Source of the DNA: Oscillospiraceae bacterium
Lineage (GTDB): Bacteria > Bacillota_A > Clostridia > Oscillospirales > JAAYXM01
Assembly (NCBI GenBank): GCA_017408185.1
Contig: JAFQVE010000301.1
Coordinates: 1-5,205, forward strand
Reading direction: 5' to 3'
Length of the DNA: 5,205 nt
Shown here: positions 1 through 4,672 of the stretch, piece after piece
Layout: every line of letters begins with the position of its first letter
Numbering within the stretch: the stretch's first letter is position 1
Translations under genes and position numbers: made by a program
Notes under the pieces: generated by a model
Seen by the model: only the letters and a program-made list of their open reading frames with translations
The model's database searches: none
Told to the model about the DNA's origin: nothing

Positions 1-34
1 ACAATGCTTTTTTTGTTGCTTTTACGTTTGTCAT
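1..34 (-). CDS. 5' end of an unidentified protein gene (partial, runs off the left edge)
   Basis: Reading leftward on the minus strand, an ATG at 34-32 opens a frame translating as MTNVKATKKAL before the window ends. A Shine-Dalgarno-like AAAGGTG lies 9 nt upstream, and a consensus promoter with a long structured leader lies further upstream, so this is a convincing gene start even though only 11 codons are visible. The lysine-rich start could be the beginning of a signal peptide. Clostridial TasA/camelysin-type surface proteins with SipW-class signal peptides often begin in a similar way, but that resemblance is from memory and the visible part is too short to identify a family. A short DNA-binding or phage-type protein would fit equally well. 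The strong promoter suggests high expression. Confidence 0.6.
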   Translation of the reverse strand, partial: MTNVKATKKAL

Positions 35-43
35 TTTGTTTTT

Positions 44-50
44 CACCTTT
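44..50 (-). promoter_or_regulatory. Ribosome binding site of the leftmost gene
   Basis: The minus strand reads AAAGGTG here, followed by a 9-nt A-rich spacer and then the ATG at 34. It lies in an unstructured A-rich stretch just outside the last leader hairpin (71-106), so the site should be open for ribosomes. It is what fixes the start of the leftmost gene. Confidence 0.65.
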
Positions 51-70
51 CTTTGTTTTGATTTTAGTTT

Positions 71-106
71 ATATACCCGGCGGGTGTGGGCACACCGCCG
101 TTATAT
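71..106 (-). repeat. GC-rich inverted repeat / hairpin in the leader
   Basis: Outer arms atata (71-75) and tatat (102-106) flank an inner stem in which 78-87 pairs with 92-100, with one bulged G (83 or 84) and a GGGC loop (88-91). Bases 76-77 and 101 form a small internal loop. It is the most GC-rich element of an otherwise AT-rich leader and the hairpin nearest the start codon, about 20 nt upstream of the ribosome binding site. A weaker alternative pairing of 103-108 with 116-121 would compete with its outer stem. Confidence 0.6.
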
Positions 107-134
107 ACGTTCAATGTATATGCATTTAGGTTGG

Positions 135-163
135 TTTGGTATTGTATCTCATACAATACCAAA
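135..163 (-). repeat. Perfect 13-bp inverted repeat, 3-nt loop
   Basis: Arm 135-147 (TTTGGTATTGTAT) and arm 151-163 (ATACAATACCAAA) are exact reverse complements around CTC (148-150). There is no mismatch over 26 paired bases. It belongs to the run of consecutive hairpins in the leader of the leftmost gene. As DNA it could also serve as an operator, but its position well downstream of the promoter favours an RNA role. Confidence 0.7.
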
Positions 164-176
164 GGGATATCCCTTT
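161..176. repeat. 16-bp perfect palindrome AAAGGGATATCCCTTT
   Basis: This exact palindrome can form a 6-bp RNA hairpin with an AUAU loop. It shares AAA (161-163) with the 135-163 inverted repeat, so the two stems compete for three bases or stack end to end with the larger one shortened to 10 bp. Confidence 0.6.
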
Positions 177-180
177 GCGC

Positions 181-201
181 AATTTTCAGTTCTTGAAAAT
201 T
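181..201 (-). repeat. 8-bp inverted repeat, 5-nt loop
   Basis: AATTTTCA (181-188) and TGAAAATT (194-201) are exact reverse complements around GTTCT (189-193). The stem begins on the base immediately after the next hairpin ends (202), so the two RNA helices could stack coaxially. Confidence 0.6.
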
Positions 202-228
202 ATATGCAACAATATTTTTGTTGCATAT
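202..228 (-). repeat. 11-bp inverted repeat at the predicted 5' end of the transcript
   Basis: ATATGCAACAA (202-212) and TTGTTGCATAT (218-228) are exact reverse complements around TATTT (213-217). The -10 box ends at 232, so the transcript should start within the outer arm and its first nucleotides would be base-paired. A 5' end buried in a stem is a known stabiliser of bacterial mRNA; applying that here is inference from the predicted start. Confidence 0.65.
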
Positions 229-231
229 GCT

Positions 232-260
232 ATTATATATTAAAAATATTGGTATGTCAA
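232..260 (-). promoter_or_regulatory. Consensus vegetative promoter of the leftmost gene
   Basis: On the minus strand TTGACA (260-255) is followed by exactly 17 bp and TATAAT (237-232). Both boxes match the sigma-A/sigma-70 consensus perfectly with the optimal spacing. Upstream of the -35 box is an A/T tract (261-270) that may act as an UP element. Predicted start is about 224-226. It reads away from ahcY into the hairpin leader and the leftmost gene, so that gene has its own strong promoter and does not depend on ahcY transcription. Confidence 0.85.
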
Positions 261-306
261 GAAAAATTTAAGGGATGCCCGTTGCACCGCTTTCGAGCGA
301 CCGGAC
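261..306 (-). terminator. Probable intrinsic terminator of ahcY
   Basis: The hairpin begins 25 nt after the ahcY stop codon. On the minus strand, an inner stem pairs 301-296 with 291-286 around a CGAA loop (295-292) and includes two G-U pairs. An outer 5-bp stem pairs 306-302 with 281-277, with a 4-nt bulge on the 3' side. A T-rich tract (TAAATTTTTC, 270-261) follows after a short gap. The bulge and gap make it weaker than a classic rho-independent terminator. Its T-tract directly abuts the -35 box of the next promoter. Confidence 0.4.
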
Positions 307-330
307 AGCCCATTAATCCTCTTTGTTTTC

Positions 331-1569
331 TTACCAGGATTTGAGATAATCTTCCTGTTCGCGTGTAAGCTCGTCAATCTTTATTCCTTCGGCAAAAAGC
401 TTTTCGCTTGCAACAAGGCGGTCTATCTCTGCGGGAACCTCATACAGCGCGGGAGAAAGCTTTTCCGGAAGCGATGCAATGTGCTCCATCATAAGCGCCT
501 GAACCGCAAAGCTTAAGTCCATAATCTCCGCCGGATGTCCGTTGCCTGCGGCAAGGTTTACAAGCCTTCCCTCTCCGAGAAGATTGAGGATTCTGCCGTT
601 CTTCATATAAAAGCCTTCGATGTTCGGCTTGCGCGTCTCCACCTTTTCGGCAAGGTCATTCAAATCAACCTTGTTTATTTCACAGTCAAAATGCCCTGCG
701 TTTGCAAGAAGCACTCCGTCGTGCATCTTCTCAAAATGGCGTCGCAGAATTATATCGCGGCAACCTGTAGTCGTGACAAAAATATCGCCGAGAGCCGATG
801 CCTCGTCCATGCTCATAACAAGATATCCGTCGGCATATGCCTCAAGTGCACGGAACGGGTCTGCCTCACAGATTATTACATTTGCGCCAAGTCCCCTTGC
901 ACGAAGCGCAACACCGCGCCCGCAAAAACCGTAGCCGGCAACAACAACGCGCTTTCCCGCTATAAAGCAGTTTGTGGTATTCATAATCGCATCCCATACG
1001 GACTGCCCCGTGCCGTGGCGGTTGTCAAAAAGGTGCTTACACTTTGCATTGTTTACTGCAAACATCGGGAAATTAAGCTTTCCTGCGCGATCTCTTGCGG
1101 CAAGGCGCGCCACACCCGTGGTCGTTTCCTCGCATCCGCCGATAAGGTTTTTCGCAAGCTCGGGCGCACGCTCGTGAAGAATCGACACAAAATCTCCGCC
1201 GTCATCAATTATAATATCGGGTACGCACGAAAGCGTTTTTGTAAGATGCTCTGTATACTCTTCCTCATTCACGCCGTGAACGGCAAACGTCTCAACACCG
1301 AGAGACGCAAGCCCGGCGGCAACGTCATCCTGTGTGGAAAGCGGATTGCATCCCGTCGCACACACCCGTGCTCCGCCACGCGCGAGCGTAAGGGCAAGAT
1401 ACGCGGTCTTCGCCTCAAGGTGAATAGACATCGCGATTGTCTTCCCTTCAAACGGACGTTCCTTTTCAAAGCGGTCACCTATTGCAGAAAGCACCGGCAT
1501 ATACGACTTTACCCATTCAATTTTTCTCACACCCGACGGTGCAAGAGACATATCTTTTACTAAACTCAT
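331..1569 (-). CDS. ahcY: S-adenosylhomocysteine hydrolase family enzyme (possibly S-inosylhomocysteine hydrolase)
   Basis: This is a cytosolic NAD-dependent enzyme of the activated methyl cycle. The family cleaves S-adenosylhomocysteine, the inhibitory product of SAM-dependent methylation, to homocysteine and a nucleoside. The 412-aa product is complete. By alignment from memory to the human enzyme (offset 8 over most of the length), the catalytic residues are present: D123, E148, K178, D182, N183, H293 and H345. The Rossmann NAD site is visible as GYGFCGRG (212-219) with E235 for the ribose. EETTTGV (147-153) and the GHFD motif (292-295) are typical. It ends in YLKSW and lacks the C-terminal Lys/Tyr tail (K-P-D-H-Y-R-Y) of eukaryotic and most bacterial forms, as in short Thermotoga/archaeal-type enzymes. 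Adenine-pocket positions are unusual: E52 and K54 stand where the human enzyme has Thr57 and Glu59. The start is supported by GGAGG 6 nt upstream. Monocistronic, divergent from secA. Family assignment is very secure; the exact substrate is not. Confidence 0.95.
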   Translation of the reverse strand: MSLVKDMSLAPSGVRKIEWVKSYMPVLSAIGDRFEKERPFEGKTIAMSIHLEAKTAYLALTLARGGARVCATGCNPLSTQDDVAAGLASLGVETFAVHGVNEEEYTEHLTKTLSCVPDIIIDDGGDFVSILHERAPELAKNLIGGCEETTTGVARLAARDRAGKLNFPMFAVNNAKCKHLFDNRHGTGQSVWDAIMNTTNCFIAGKRVVVAGYGFCGRGVALRARGLGANVIICEADPFRALEAYADGYLVMSMDEASALGDIFVTTTGCRDIILRRHFEKMHDGVLLANAGHFDCEINKVDLNDLAEKVETRKPNIEGFYMKNGRILNLLGEGRLVNLAAGNGHPAEIMDLSFAVQALMMEHIASLPEKLSPALYEVPAEIDRLVASEKLFAEGIKIDELTREQEDYLKSW

Positions 1570-1575
1570 AAGAAA

Positions 1576-1580
1576 CCTCC
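1576..1580 (-). promoter_or_regulatory. Ribosome binding site of ahcY
   Basis: The minus strand reads GGAGG with a 6-nt spacer (TTTCTT) to the ATG at 1569. This is a full Shine-Dalgarno core and selects this Met over the next in-frame Met, six codons downstream. Confidence 0.85.
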
Positions 1581-1630
1581 AAAAATCTTTATGCTATCTC
1601 CGCTTCCGGAAATATTTGTGCCGTTCCTGT

Positions 1631-1650
1631 CTCCGGCGGGGATAATAATT
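1631..1650 (+). repeat. Degenerate partial copy of the intergenic repeat
   Basis: CTCCGGCGGGGATAATAATT resembles CTCCGGCGAGAATAAC at 1806-1821 in the same orientation: the first eight bases are identical and the remainder is similar with small insertions. Here the left arm is not preserved as a perfect inverted repeat. It lies in the predicted ahcY leader. It may be a decayed copy of a small dispersed palindromic element, or coincidence in a GC-rich patch. Confidence 0.35.
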
Positions 1651-1666
1651 CTTTTCTCCTTGATAT

Positions 1667-1695
1667 ATTTTACACAAATTCAACCATTTTTGCAA
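1667..1695 (-). promoter_or_regulatory. Likely promoter of ahcY
   Basis: On the minus strand TTGCAA (1695-1690) and TAAAAT (1672-1667) are separated by exactly 17 bp, matching the vegetative consensus at 4/6 and 5/6 positions. The start site would be near 1660, giving an ahcY leader of about 90 nt. That leader contains a GC-rich patch (1621-1650) but no riboswitch I can recognise; I see no match to the SAH or SAM-I riboswitch cores. Confidence 0.5.
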
Positions 1696-1728
1696 TAACT
1701 TTCTTCATTTCGTTCATTTATGTAAATT

Positions 1729-1742
1729 TTAAATTAATTTAA
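1729..1742. repeat. 14-bp AT-only palindrome (TTAAATTAATTTAA), possible operator
   Basis: This perfect palindrome lies between the two divergent promoters, about 30 bp upstream of the predicted secA -10 region. A dyad in such a position could be a repressor or activator site, but AT-only palindromes arise readily in AT-rich DNA and no regulator is suggested by the sequence. Confidence 0.25.
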
Positions 1743-1772
1743 CCAAAAGCTCTTTTCTAACATATAAAAATA

Positions 1773-1781
1773 TGATATACT
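1773..1781 (+). promoter_or_regulatory. Likely promoter of secA (extended -10)
   Basis: TGATATACT fits the extended -10 form TGn-TATAAT with one mismatch in the hexamer. The -35 position (1753-1758, TTTTCT) is poor, which an extended -10 can tolerate. The start would be near 1788, giving a leader of about 96 nt that begins just before the 1795-1821 hairpin. A competing reading is TTAACC (1739-1744), 18 bp, TATAAA (1763-1768). Either would drive secA and the downstream glycosidase-like gene. Confidence 0.4.
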
Positions 1782-1794
1782 GTCTACTGTATAT

Positions 1795-1821
1795 GTTATT
1801 CTCGCCTCCGGCGAGAATAAC
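1795..1821 (+). repeat. Perfect 12-bp inverted repeat with 3-nt loop in the secA leader
   Basis: GTTATTCTCGCC (1795-1806) and GGCGAGAATAAC (1810-1821) are exact reverse complements around TCC (1807-1809). It begins about 7 nt after the predicted secA transcription start, so it would form a very stable hairpin near the 5' end of the mRNA. No T-tract follows on either strand, so it is not a terminator. It could stabilise the message, act as a DNA operator, or be a small dispersed repeat, given the related sequence at 1631-1650. Confidence 0.7.
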
Positions 1822-1864
1822 AACCGGCAATAACCCGAATTTACAATAGGAAATATTTTTTCTT

Positions 1865-1871
1865 GAAAGGA
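1865..1871 (+). promoter_or_regulatory. Ribosome binding site deciding the secA start
   Basis: GAAAGGA lies 12 nt before the ATG at 1884, slightly longer than ideal spacing. An in-frame TTG at 1863 would extend the protein by seven residues, but it overlaps this site. The ATG product begins [18 protein letters not shown], the normal SecA N-terminus, so the ATG is preferred. Confidence 0.6.
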
Positions 1872-1883
1872 AATGTATATAAA

Positions 1884-3716
1884 ATGGGTGTTATTTCAAA
1901 GCTTTTCGGAACAAAAAGTGAGCGCGAGATAAAAAAGCTTCTCCCGCTCGTCGATAAAACGGAAGCTCTTGCGGATGAGTTTTCCGCACTCTCCGACAGC
2001 GAGCTTTCCGCAAAAACAACAGAATTTAAATCCCGTCTTGAAAACGGAGAAGAGCTTGACTCTCTTCTCCCCGAGGCATTTGCAACCGTGCGTGAGGCAG
2101 CAAAGCGCGTGCTCGGTCTTTTCGCCTTCCGTGTCCAGCTCATCGGCGGCATCGTTCTGCATCAGGGCAGGATTGCCGAAATGAAAACCGGTGAAGGTAA
2201 AACGCTCGTTGCTATCTTCCCCGCATATCTCAACGCCCTCACCGGCCGTGGCGTGCATATCGTCACGGTAAACGACTATCTTGCAAAATACCAGGGTGAG
2301 CTTATGGGGCGTGTTTTCCGTTTTCTCGGAATGAGCGTTGGAATCATTGTTCACGGTCTTACGCACGAAGAACGCCGCGTAGCTCATTTTTCCGATATCA
2401 CCTACGGAACAAACAACGAATTCGGCTTTGACTATCTGCGTGACAATATGGCGCTTTACAAAAATCAGATGGTCGGCCGCGATGAGCACGCGTTTGCAAT
2501 CGTTGACGAGGTTGACTCTATCCTTATCGACGAGGCGCGCACCCCGCTTATCATCTCCGGTCAGGGTGAGAAGCCAACTTATATTTATCAGCAGGCAGAT
2601 AAGTTTGCCGCATCGCTTCGTAAAATAGTTATTGCCTCTGTCGATGAAAAAGAGGATAATGACGATATCGACGGCGATTATATCGTTGACGAAAAGGCAA
2701 GAAGTGCAACGCTTACCGCCTCCGGCATCAAAAAGGCAGAGGAAGCCTTTAACCTTGAAAACCTTTCAGATCCGGAAAACGCAGAGCTTTTCCACCATAT
2801 CAATCAGGCAATCCGCGCCCGCGGCGTTATGCAGCGCGATATTGACTATGTTGTCCGCGACGGCGAAATTATAATAGTAGACGAATTTACAGGCCGCCTC
2901 ATGATAGGCAGACGTTACTCAGAAGGTCTCCATCAGGCGATTGAGGCCAAAGAGCGCGTTGATATCCAGAACGAGAGCAAAACGCTTGCCACCATCACCT
3001 TCCAGAACTACTTCCGGATGTATGACAAGCTCTCCGGTATGACCGGTACGGCTCTTACCGAAGCTGATGAGTTTGAAGCGATATACAGCCTTGATGTTAT
3101 CGAAATCCCGACAAACAAGCCGATGATACGAAAAGATATGACCGATGTGGTCTACAAAACAGAGGCAGGAAAATACCGTGCTGTTATCGCACAGATTCGC
3201 GAGTGTGCCGAACGCGGCCAGCCGGTTCTCGTCGGTACAGTTTCTATTGAAAAGAGCGAACTGGTTTCCTCTCTTCTCAAAAAAAGCGGAATACGCCACG
3301 TTGTCCTCAACGCAAAGCACCACGACAAGGAGGCGGAAATCGTTGCCCAGGCAGGACGTCTTGGTGCTGTTACCATCGCCACCAATATGGCGGGGCGCGG
3401 TACGGATATTATGCTCGGCGGCAACCCTGATTTTCTCGCAAAGAGTGATCTTCGCAAGAAAGGTATGGATGAAGACCTCATTGTTGACGCAGGCGGAACC
3501 GCACCGACTGACAACCCCGAGATTTTAGAGGCAAGAGCACAGTACCGTGAGCTTTATGAAAGCCACAAAGCGCTCACAGATGCTGAGGCTGAAAAGGTAA
3601 AGGCCGCCGGAGGTCTGTTTATAATCGGTACTGAGCGCCACGAATCCCGCCGTATCGACAACCAGCTCCGCGGCCGTGCAGGACGCCAGGGTGATGAGGG
3701 TGCATCGCGCTTTTAA
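1884..3716 (+). CDS. secA: Preprotein translocase ATPase SecA, N-terminal motor part, ended by an in-frame TAA
   Basis: SecA is the DEAD-like ATPase motor that pushes unfolded preproteins through SecYEG at the membrane. This 610-aa part holds the complete motor. It has the N-terminal amphipathic region (1-20); NBD1 with Walker A (M-K-T-G-E-G-K-T, 100-107, Lys106) and Walker B (VDEVDS, 207-212); the preprotein cross-linking domain (about 225-335); DEFTGR (333-338); and NBD2 with MTGTA (386-390), GTVSIEKSE (451-459), NAKHH (476-480) and [11 protein letters not shown] (499-509). A clostridial-type variable insert spans about 515-575, and motif VI ([11 protein letters not shown]) is 594-604. It ends in ASRF, immediately followed by TAA (3714-3716) where SecA has Tyr (Phe in some species). 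The same frame then continues as perfectly normal SecA. Every motif is intact, so there is no sign of decay other than the stop. With readthrough the full protein would be 914 residues, a normal length for this group. Divergent from ahcY. Confidence 0.95.
   Translation: MGVISKLFGTKSEREIKKLLPLVDKTEALADEFSALSDSELSAKTTEFKSRLENGEELDSLLPEAFATVREAAKRVLGLFAFRVQLIGGIVLHQGRIAEMKTGEGKTLVAIFPAYLNALTGRGVHIVTVNDYLAKYQGELMGRVFRFLGMSVGIIVHGLTHEERRVAHFSDITYGTNNEFGFDYLRDNMALYKNQMVGRDEHAFAIVDEVDSILIDEARTPLIISGQGEKPTYIYQQADKFAASLRKIVIASVDEKEDNDDIDGDYIVDEKARSATLTASGIKKAEEAFNLENLSDPENAELFHHINQAIRARGVMQRDIDYVVRDGEIIIVDEFTGRLMIGRRYSEGLHQAIEAKERVDIQNESKTLATITFQNYFRMYDKLSGMTGTALTEADEFEAIYSLDVIEIPTNKPMIRKDMTDVVYKTEAGKYRAVIAQIRECAERGQPVLVGTVSIEKSELVSSLLKKSGIRHVVLNAKHHDKEAEIVAQAGRLGAVTIATNMAGRGTDIMLGGNPDFLAKSDLRKKGMDEDLIVDAGGTAPTDNPEILEARAQYRELYESHKALTDAEAEKVKAAGGLFIIGTERHESRRIDNQLRGRAGRQGDEGASRF
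3714..3716 (+). other. secA: In-frame TAA nonsense codon inside secA
   Basis: The codons around it read gca tcg cgc ttt TAA ctc tct ctt gag gac gat ata atg, giving [16 protein letters not shown]. The family consensus is S-R-F-Y-L-S-L-E-D-D-L-M, so a single base change from TAC or TAT explains it, with no frameshift. TAA is clearly used as a true stop at the natural ends of ahcY (333-331) and secA (4626-4628), so genome-wide reassignment of TAA is excluded. The remaining explanations are sequencing or assembly error, a fresh null allele in a mixed population, readthrough (the following base is C, a weak-termination context), or a split protein. Confidence 0.9.
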
Positions 3717-3725
3717 CTCTCTCTT

Positions 3726-3730
3726 GAGGA
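3726..3730 (+). promoter_or_regulatory. Possible internal ribosome binding site for the C-terminal SecA part
   Basis: GAGGA is followed by a 7-nt spacer and ATG at 3738. The sequence is dictated by the conserved Leu-Glu-Asp codons, so it may be coincidental. Its spacing is ideal, and it lies within 21 nt of the upstream stop, where a terminating ribosome could reinitiate. Confidence 0.35.
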
Positions 3731-3737
3731 CGATATA

Positions 3738-4628
3738 ATGCGTCTTTTCGGAAGCGAGCGCATAATGGGAATGATGAACACGCTCGGCATTGATGAGGAC
3801 ACGCCTATCGACCAAAAAATGCTGTCCAACGCAATCGAGTCTGCACAAAAGCGCGTTGAATCACGAAACTTCGCTATACGTAAAAACGTTCTGCAGTATG
3901 ACGATGTTATAAACAAACAGCGAACCGTCATCTACGACCAGAGAAAATCTGTCCTCGACGGCAACGATATCACGGAATCAATCAAGAATATGATCGTTGA
4001 ATCAATAAACCTTGGCGTAAATGAAATTCTCGCAGGAGAAACACTTGTCCAGACAAACCATATCGAAGCCGTGCGCTCAAAATATCTCGGTATTTTTCTT
4101 AAAGAAAGTGACCTCCGCCTCACACGTGACGATCTCGACCGGGTTGACTATAACAGCGAGGATTTAAAGAGCGACCTTTCGGAAATTGCAATGCGCGTAT
4201 ACTCCGAGCGTGAAGCTGAAATTGGCTCTGAGGTTATGCGCGAGCTTGAGAGAGTTGTCCTTCTGCGCAATGTTGACGAAAACTGGATGGAGCATATCGA
4301 CGCAATGAGCGAGCTTCGCCGCGGAATAGGTCTGCGTGCATACGCACAGCACGACCCTGTGCTTGCATACAAGAGTGAAGGCTTTGAGATGTTCGAGGAA
4401 ATGATAAACACCATCCGCGAAAACACCGTCAGAATGATGTTTACCGCCCGCGTCCGTGGTGAAAATGCTCCGGAGCGTTCGGCAGTTGCAAAAATCACAG
4501 GCGAGCACGGCGGGGACGGCACAGAGGTCAGAAAAACTCCGCGCAAGGTTGAAAAAATCGGAAGAAACGATCCCTGCCCGTGCGGAAGCGGCAAGAAATA
4601 CAAAAAATGCTGCGGTGCAAATGAATAA
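3738..4628 (+). CDS. secA: SecA C-terminal part: helical scaffold, wing, IRA1 and SEC-C zinc motif
   Basis: This 296-aa open frame is the in-frame continuation of secA after the TAA at 3714-3716, with seven further conserved residues lying between the stop and this ATG. It begins [18 protein letters not shown], the normal start of the helical scaffold region. The long scaffold helix includes [20 protein letters not shown] (43-62). The helical wing follows, then the IRA1/scaffold return (about 161-209, containing [10 protein letters not shown] and [10 protein letters not shown]). A variable linker (about 230-270) leads to a SEC-C domain with Cys280, Cys282, Cys291 and Cys292, which binds zinc and in SecA contacts SecB or the ribosome/phospholipids. 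It lacks any ATPase motif and could act only together with the N-terminal part. If translated separately, the start would be this ATG with GAGGA upstream. Otherwise it is the second half of a single 914-aa SecA. No decay is visible, arguing that the break is recent, artefactual or tolerated. Confidence 0.93.
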   Translation: MRLFGSERIMGMMNTLGIDEDTPIDQKMLSNAIESAQKRVESRNFAIRKNVLQYDDVINKQRTVIYDQRKSVLDGNDITESIKNMIVESINLGVNEILAGETLVQTNHIEAVRSKYLGIFLKESDLRLTRDDLDRVDYNSEDLKSDLSEIAMRVYSEREAEIGSEVMRELERVVLLRNVDENWMEHIDAMSELRRGIGLRAYAQHDPVLAYKSEGFEMFEEMINTIRENTVRMMFTARVRGENAPERSAVAKITGEHGGDGTEVRKTPRKVEKIGRNDPCPCGSGKKYKKCCGANE

Positions 4629-4641
4629 TTATTGTAAATTC

Positions 4642-4657
4642 AGGCAAAGTTTTGCCT
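4642..4657 (+). repeat. Short inverted repeat between secA and the next gene
   Basis: AGGCAA (4642-4647) and TTGCCT (4652-4657) pair around AGTT. No T-tract follows and the next gene's ribosome binding site starts 3 nt later, so it is not a terminator. It may protect the mRNA or tune translation at the junction between the two genes. Confidence 0.4.
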
Positions 4658-4659
4658 AC

Positions 4660-4665
4660 GGAGGA
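4660..4665 (+). promoter_or_regulatory. Ribosome binding site of the glycosidase-like gene
   Basis: GGAGGA with a 7-nt spacer to the ATG at 4673 is an optimal Shine-Dalgarno arrangement. It fixes the start of the downstream gene. Confidence 0.85.
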
Positions 4666-4672
4666 TAAAGTT

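Larger units (their letters stand above)
35..225 (-). ncRNA. Hairpin-rich 5' leader RNA of the leftmost gene (untranslated, about 190 nt)
   Basis: The leader lies between the predicted transcription start (around 224-226, 6-8 nt after the -10 box) and the ATG at 34. In transcript order it contains: an 11-bp stem (228-202, loop 213-217) whose first two or three bases may lie before the start site; an 8-bp stem (201-181) directly abutting it; a 6-bp palindromic stem (176-161); a 13-bp perfect stem with 3-nt loop (163-135) sharing three bases with the previous one; and a GC-rich stem (106-71) with one bulge and a small internal loop. Roughly 60% of the 71-228 segment can pair. No U-tract follows any stem, so these do not look like terminators. 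I do not recognise a riboswitch family. Likely roles are mRNA stabilisation or regulation of a highly expressed gene; this is inference. Confidence 0.5.

Noticed and set aside
211..250. Inverted repeat AATATTTTT (211-219) / AAAAATATT (242-250) as an alternative leader fold
   Set aside because: The 242-250 arm lies inside the promoter spacer, upstream of the predicted start, so it would not be in the RNA. AT-only arms of this length are expected by chance here.
36..344. Open frame of 102 codons on the plus strand across the left intergenic region
   Set aside because: It reads through the minus-strand promoter, terminator and leader hairpins, is Phe/Tyr/Cys-rich without any family resemblance, and has no ribosome binding site.
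535..1563. Long open frame (342 codons) on the plus strand opposite ahcY
   Set aside because: It is antisense to a fully conserved ahcY. Its composition (Arg/Lys/Cys/His-rich, no recognisable domain) is that of a shadow frame.
1570..1660. SAH or SAM riboswitch in front of ahcY
   Set aside because: The roughly 90-nt predicted leader shows only weak GC-rich pairing, and I could not match it to the conserved cores of known SAH or SAM riboswitches.
1795..1821. Rho-independent terminator between ahcY and secA
   Set aside because: The genes are divergent so none is needed, and no T-tract follows the stem on either strand.
1896..2489. Minus-strand open frame opposite the start of secA
   Set aside because: It overlaps strongly conserved SecA coding sequence and shows no domain; treated as a shadow frame.
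3690..3745. A frameshift as the cause of the break in secA
   Set aside because: The downstream frame is the same as the upstream one (the distance from the TAA to ATG 3738 is a multiple of three) and the residues L-S-L-E-D-D-I between them match the family, so it is a substitution and not an indel.
331..4628. Genome-wide reassignment of TAA to a sense codon
   Set aside because: TAA ends ahcY at YLKSW and secA at KKCCGANE, both natural family ends. After the ahcY stop the frame reaches another TAA within six codons.
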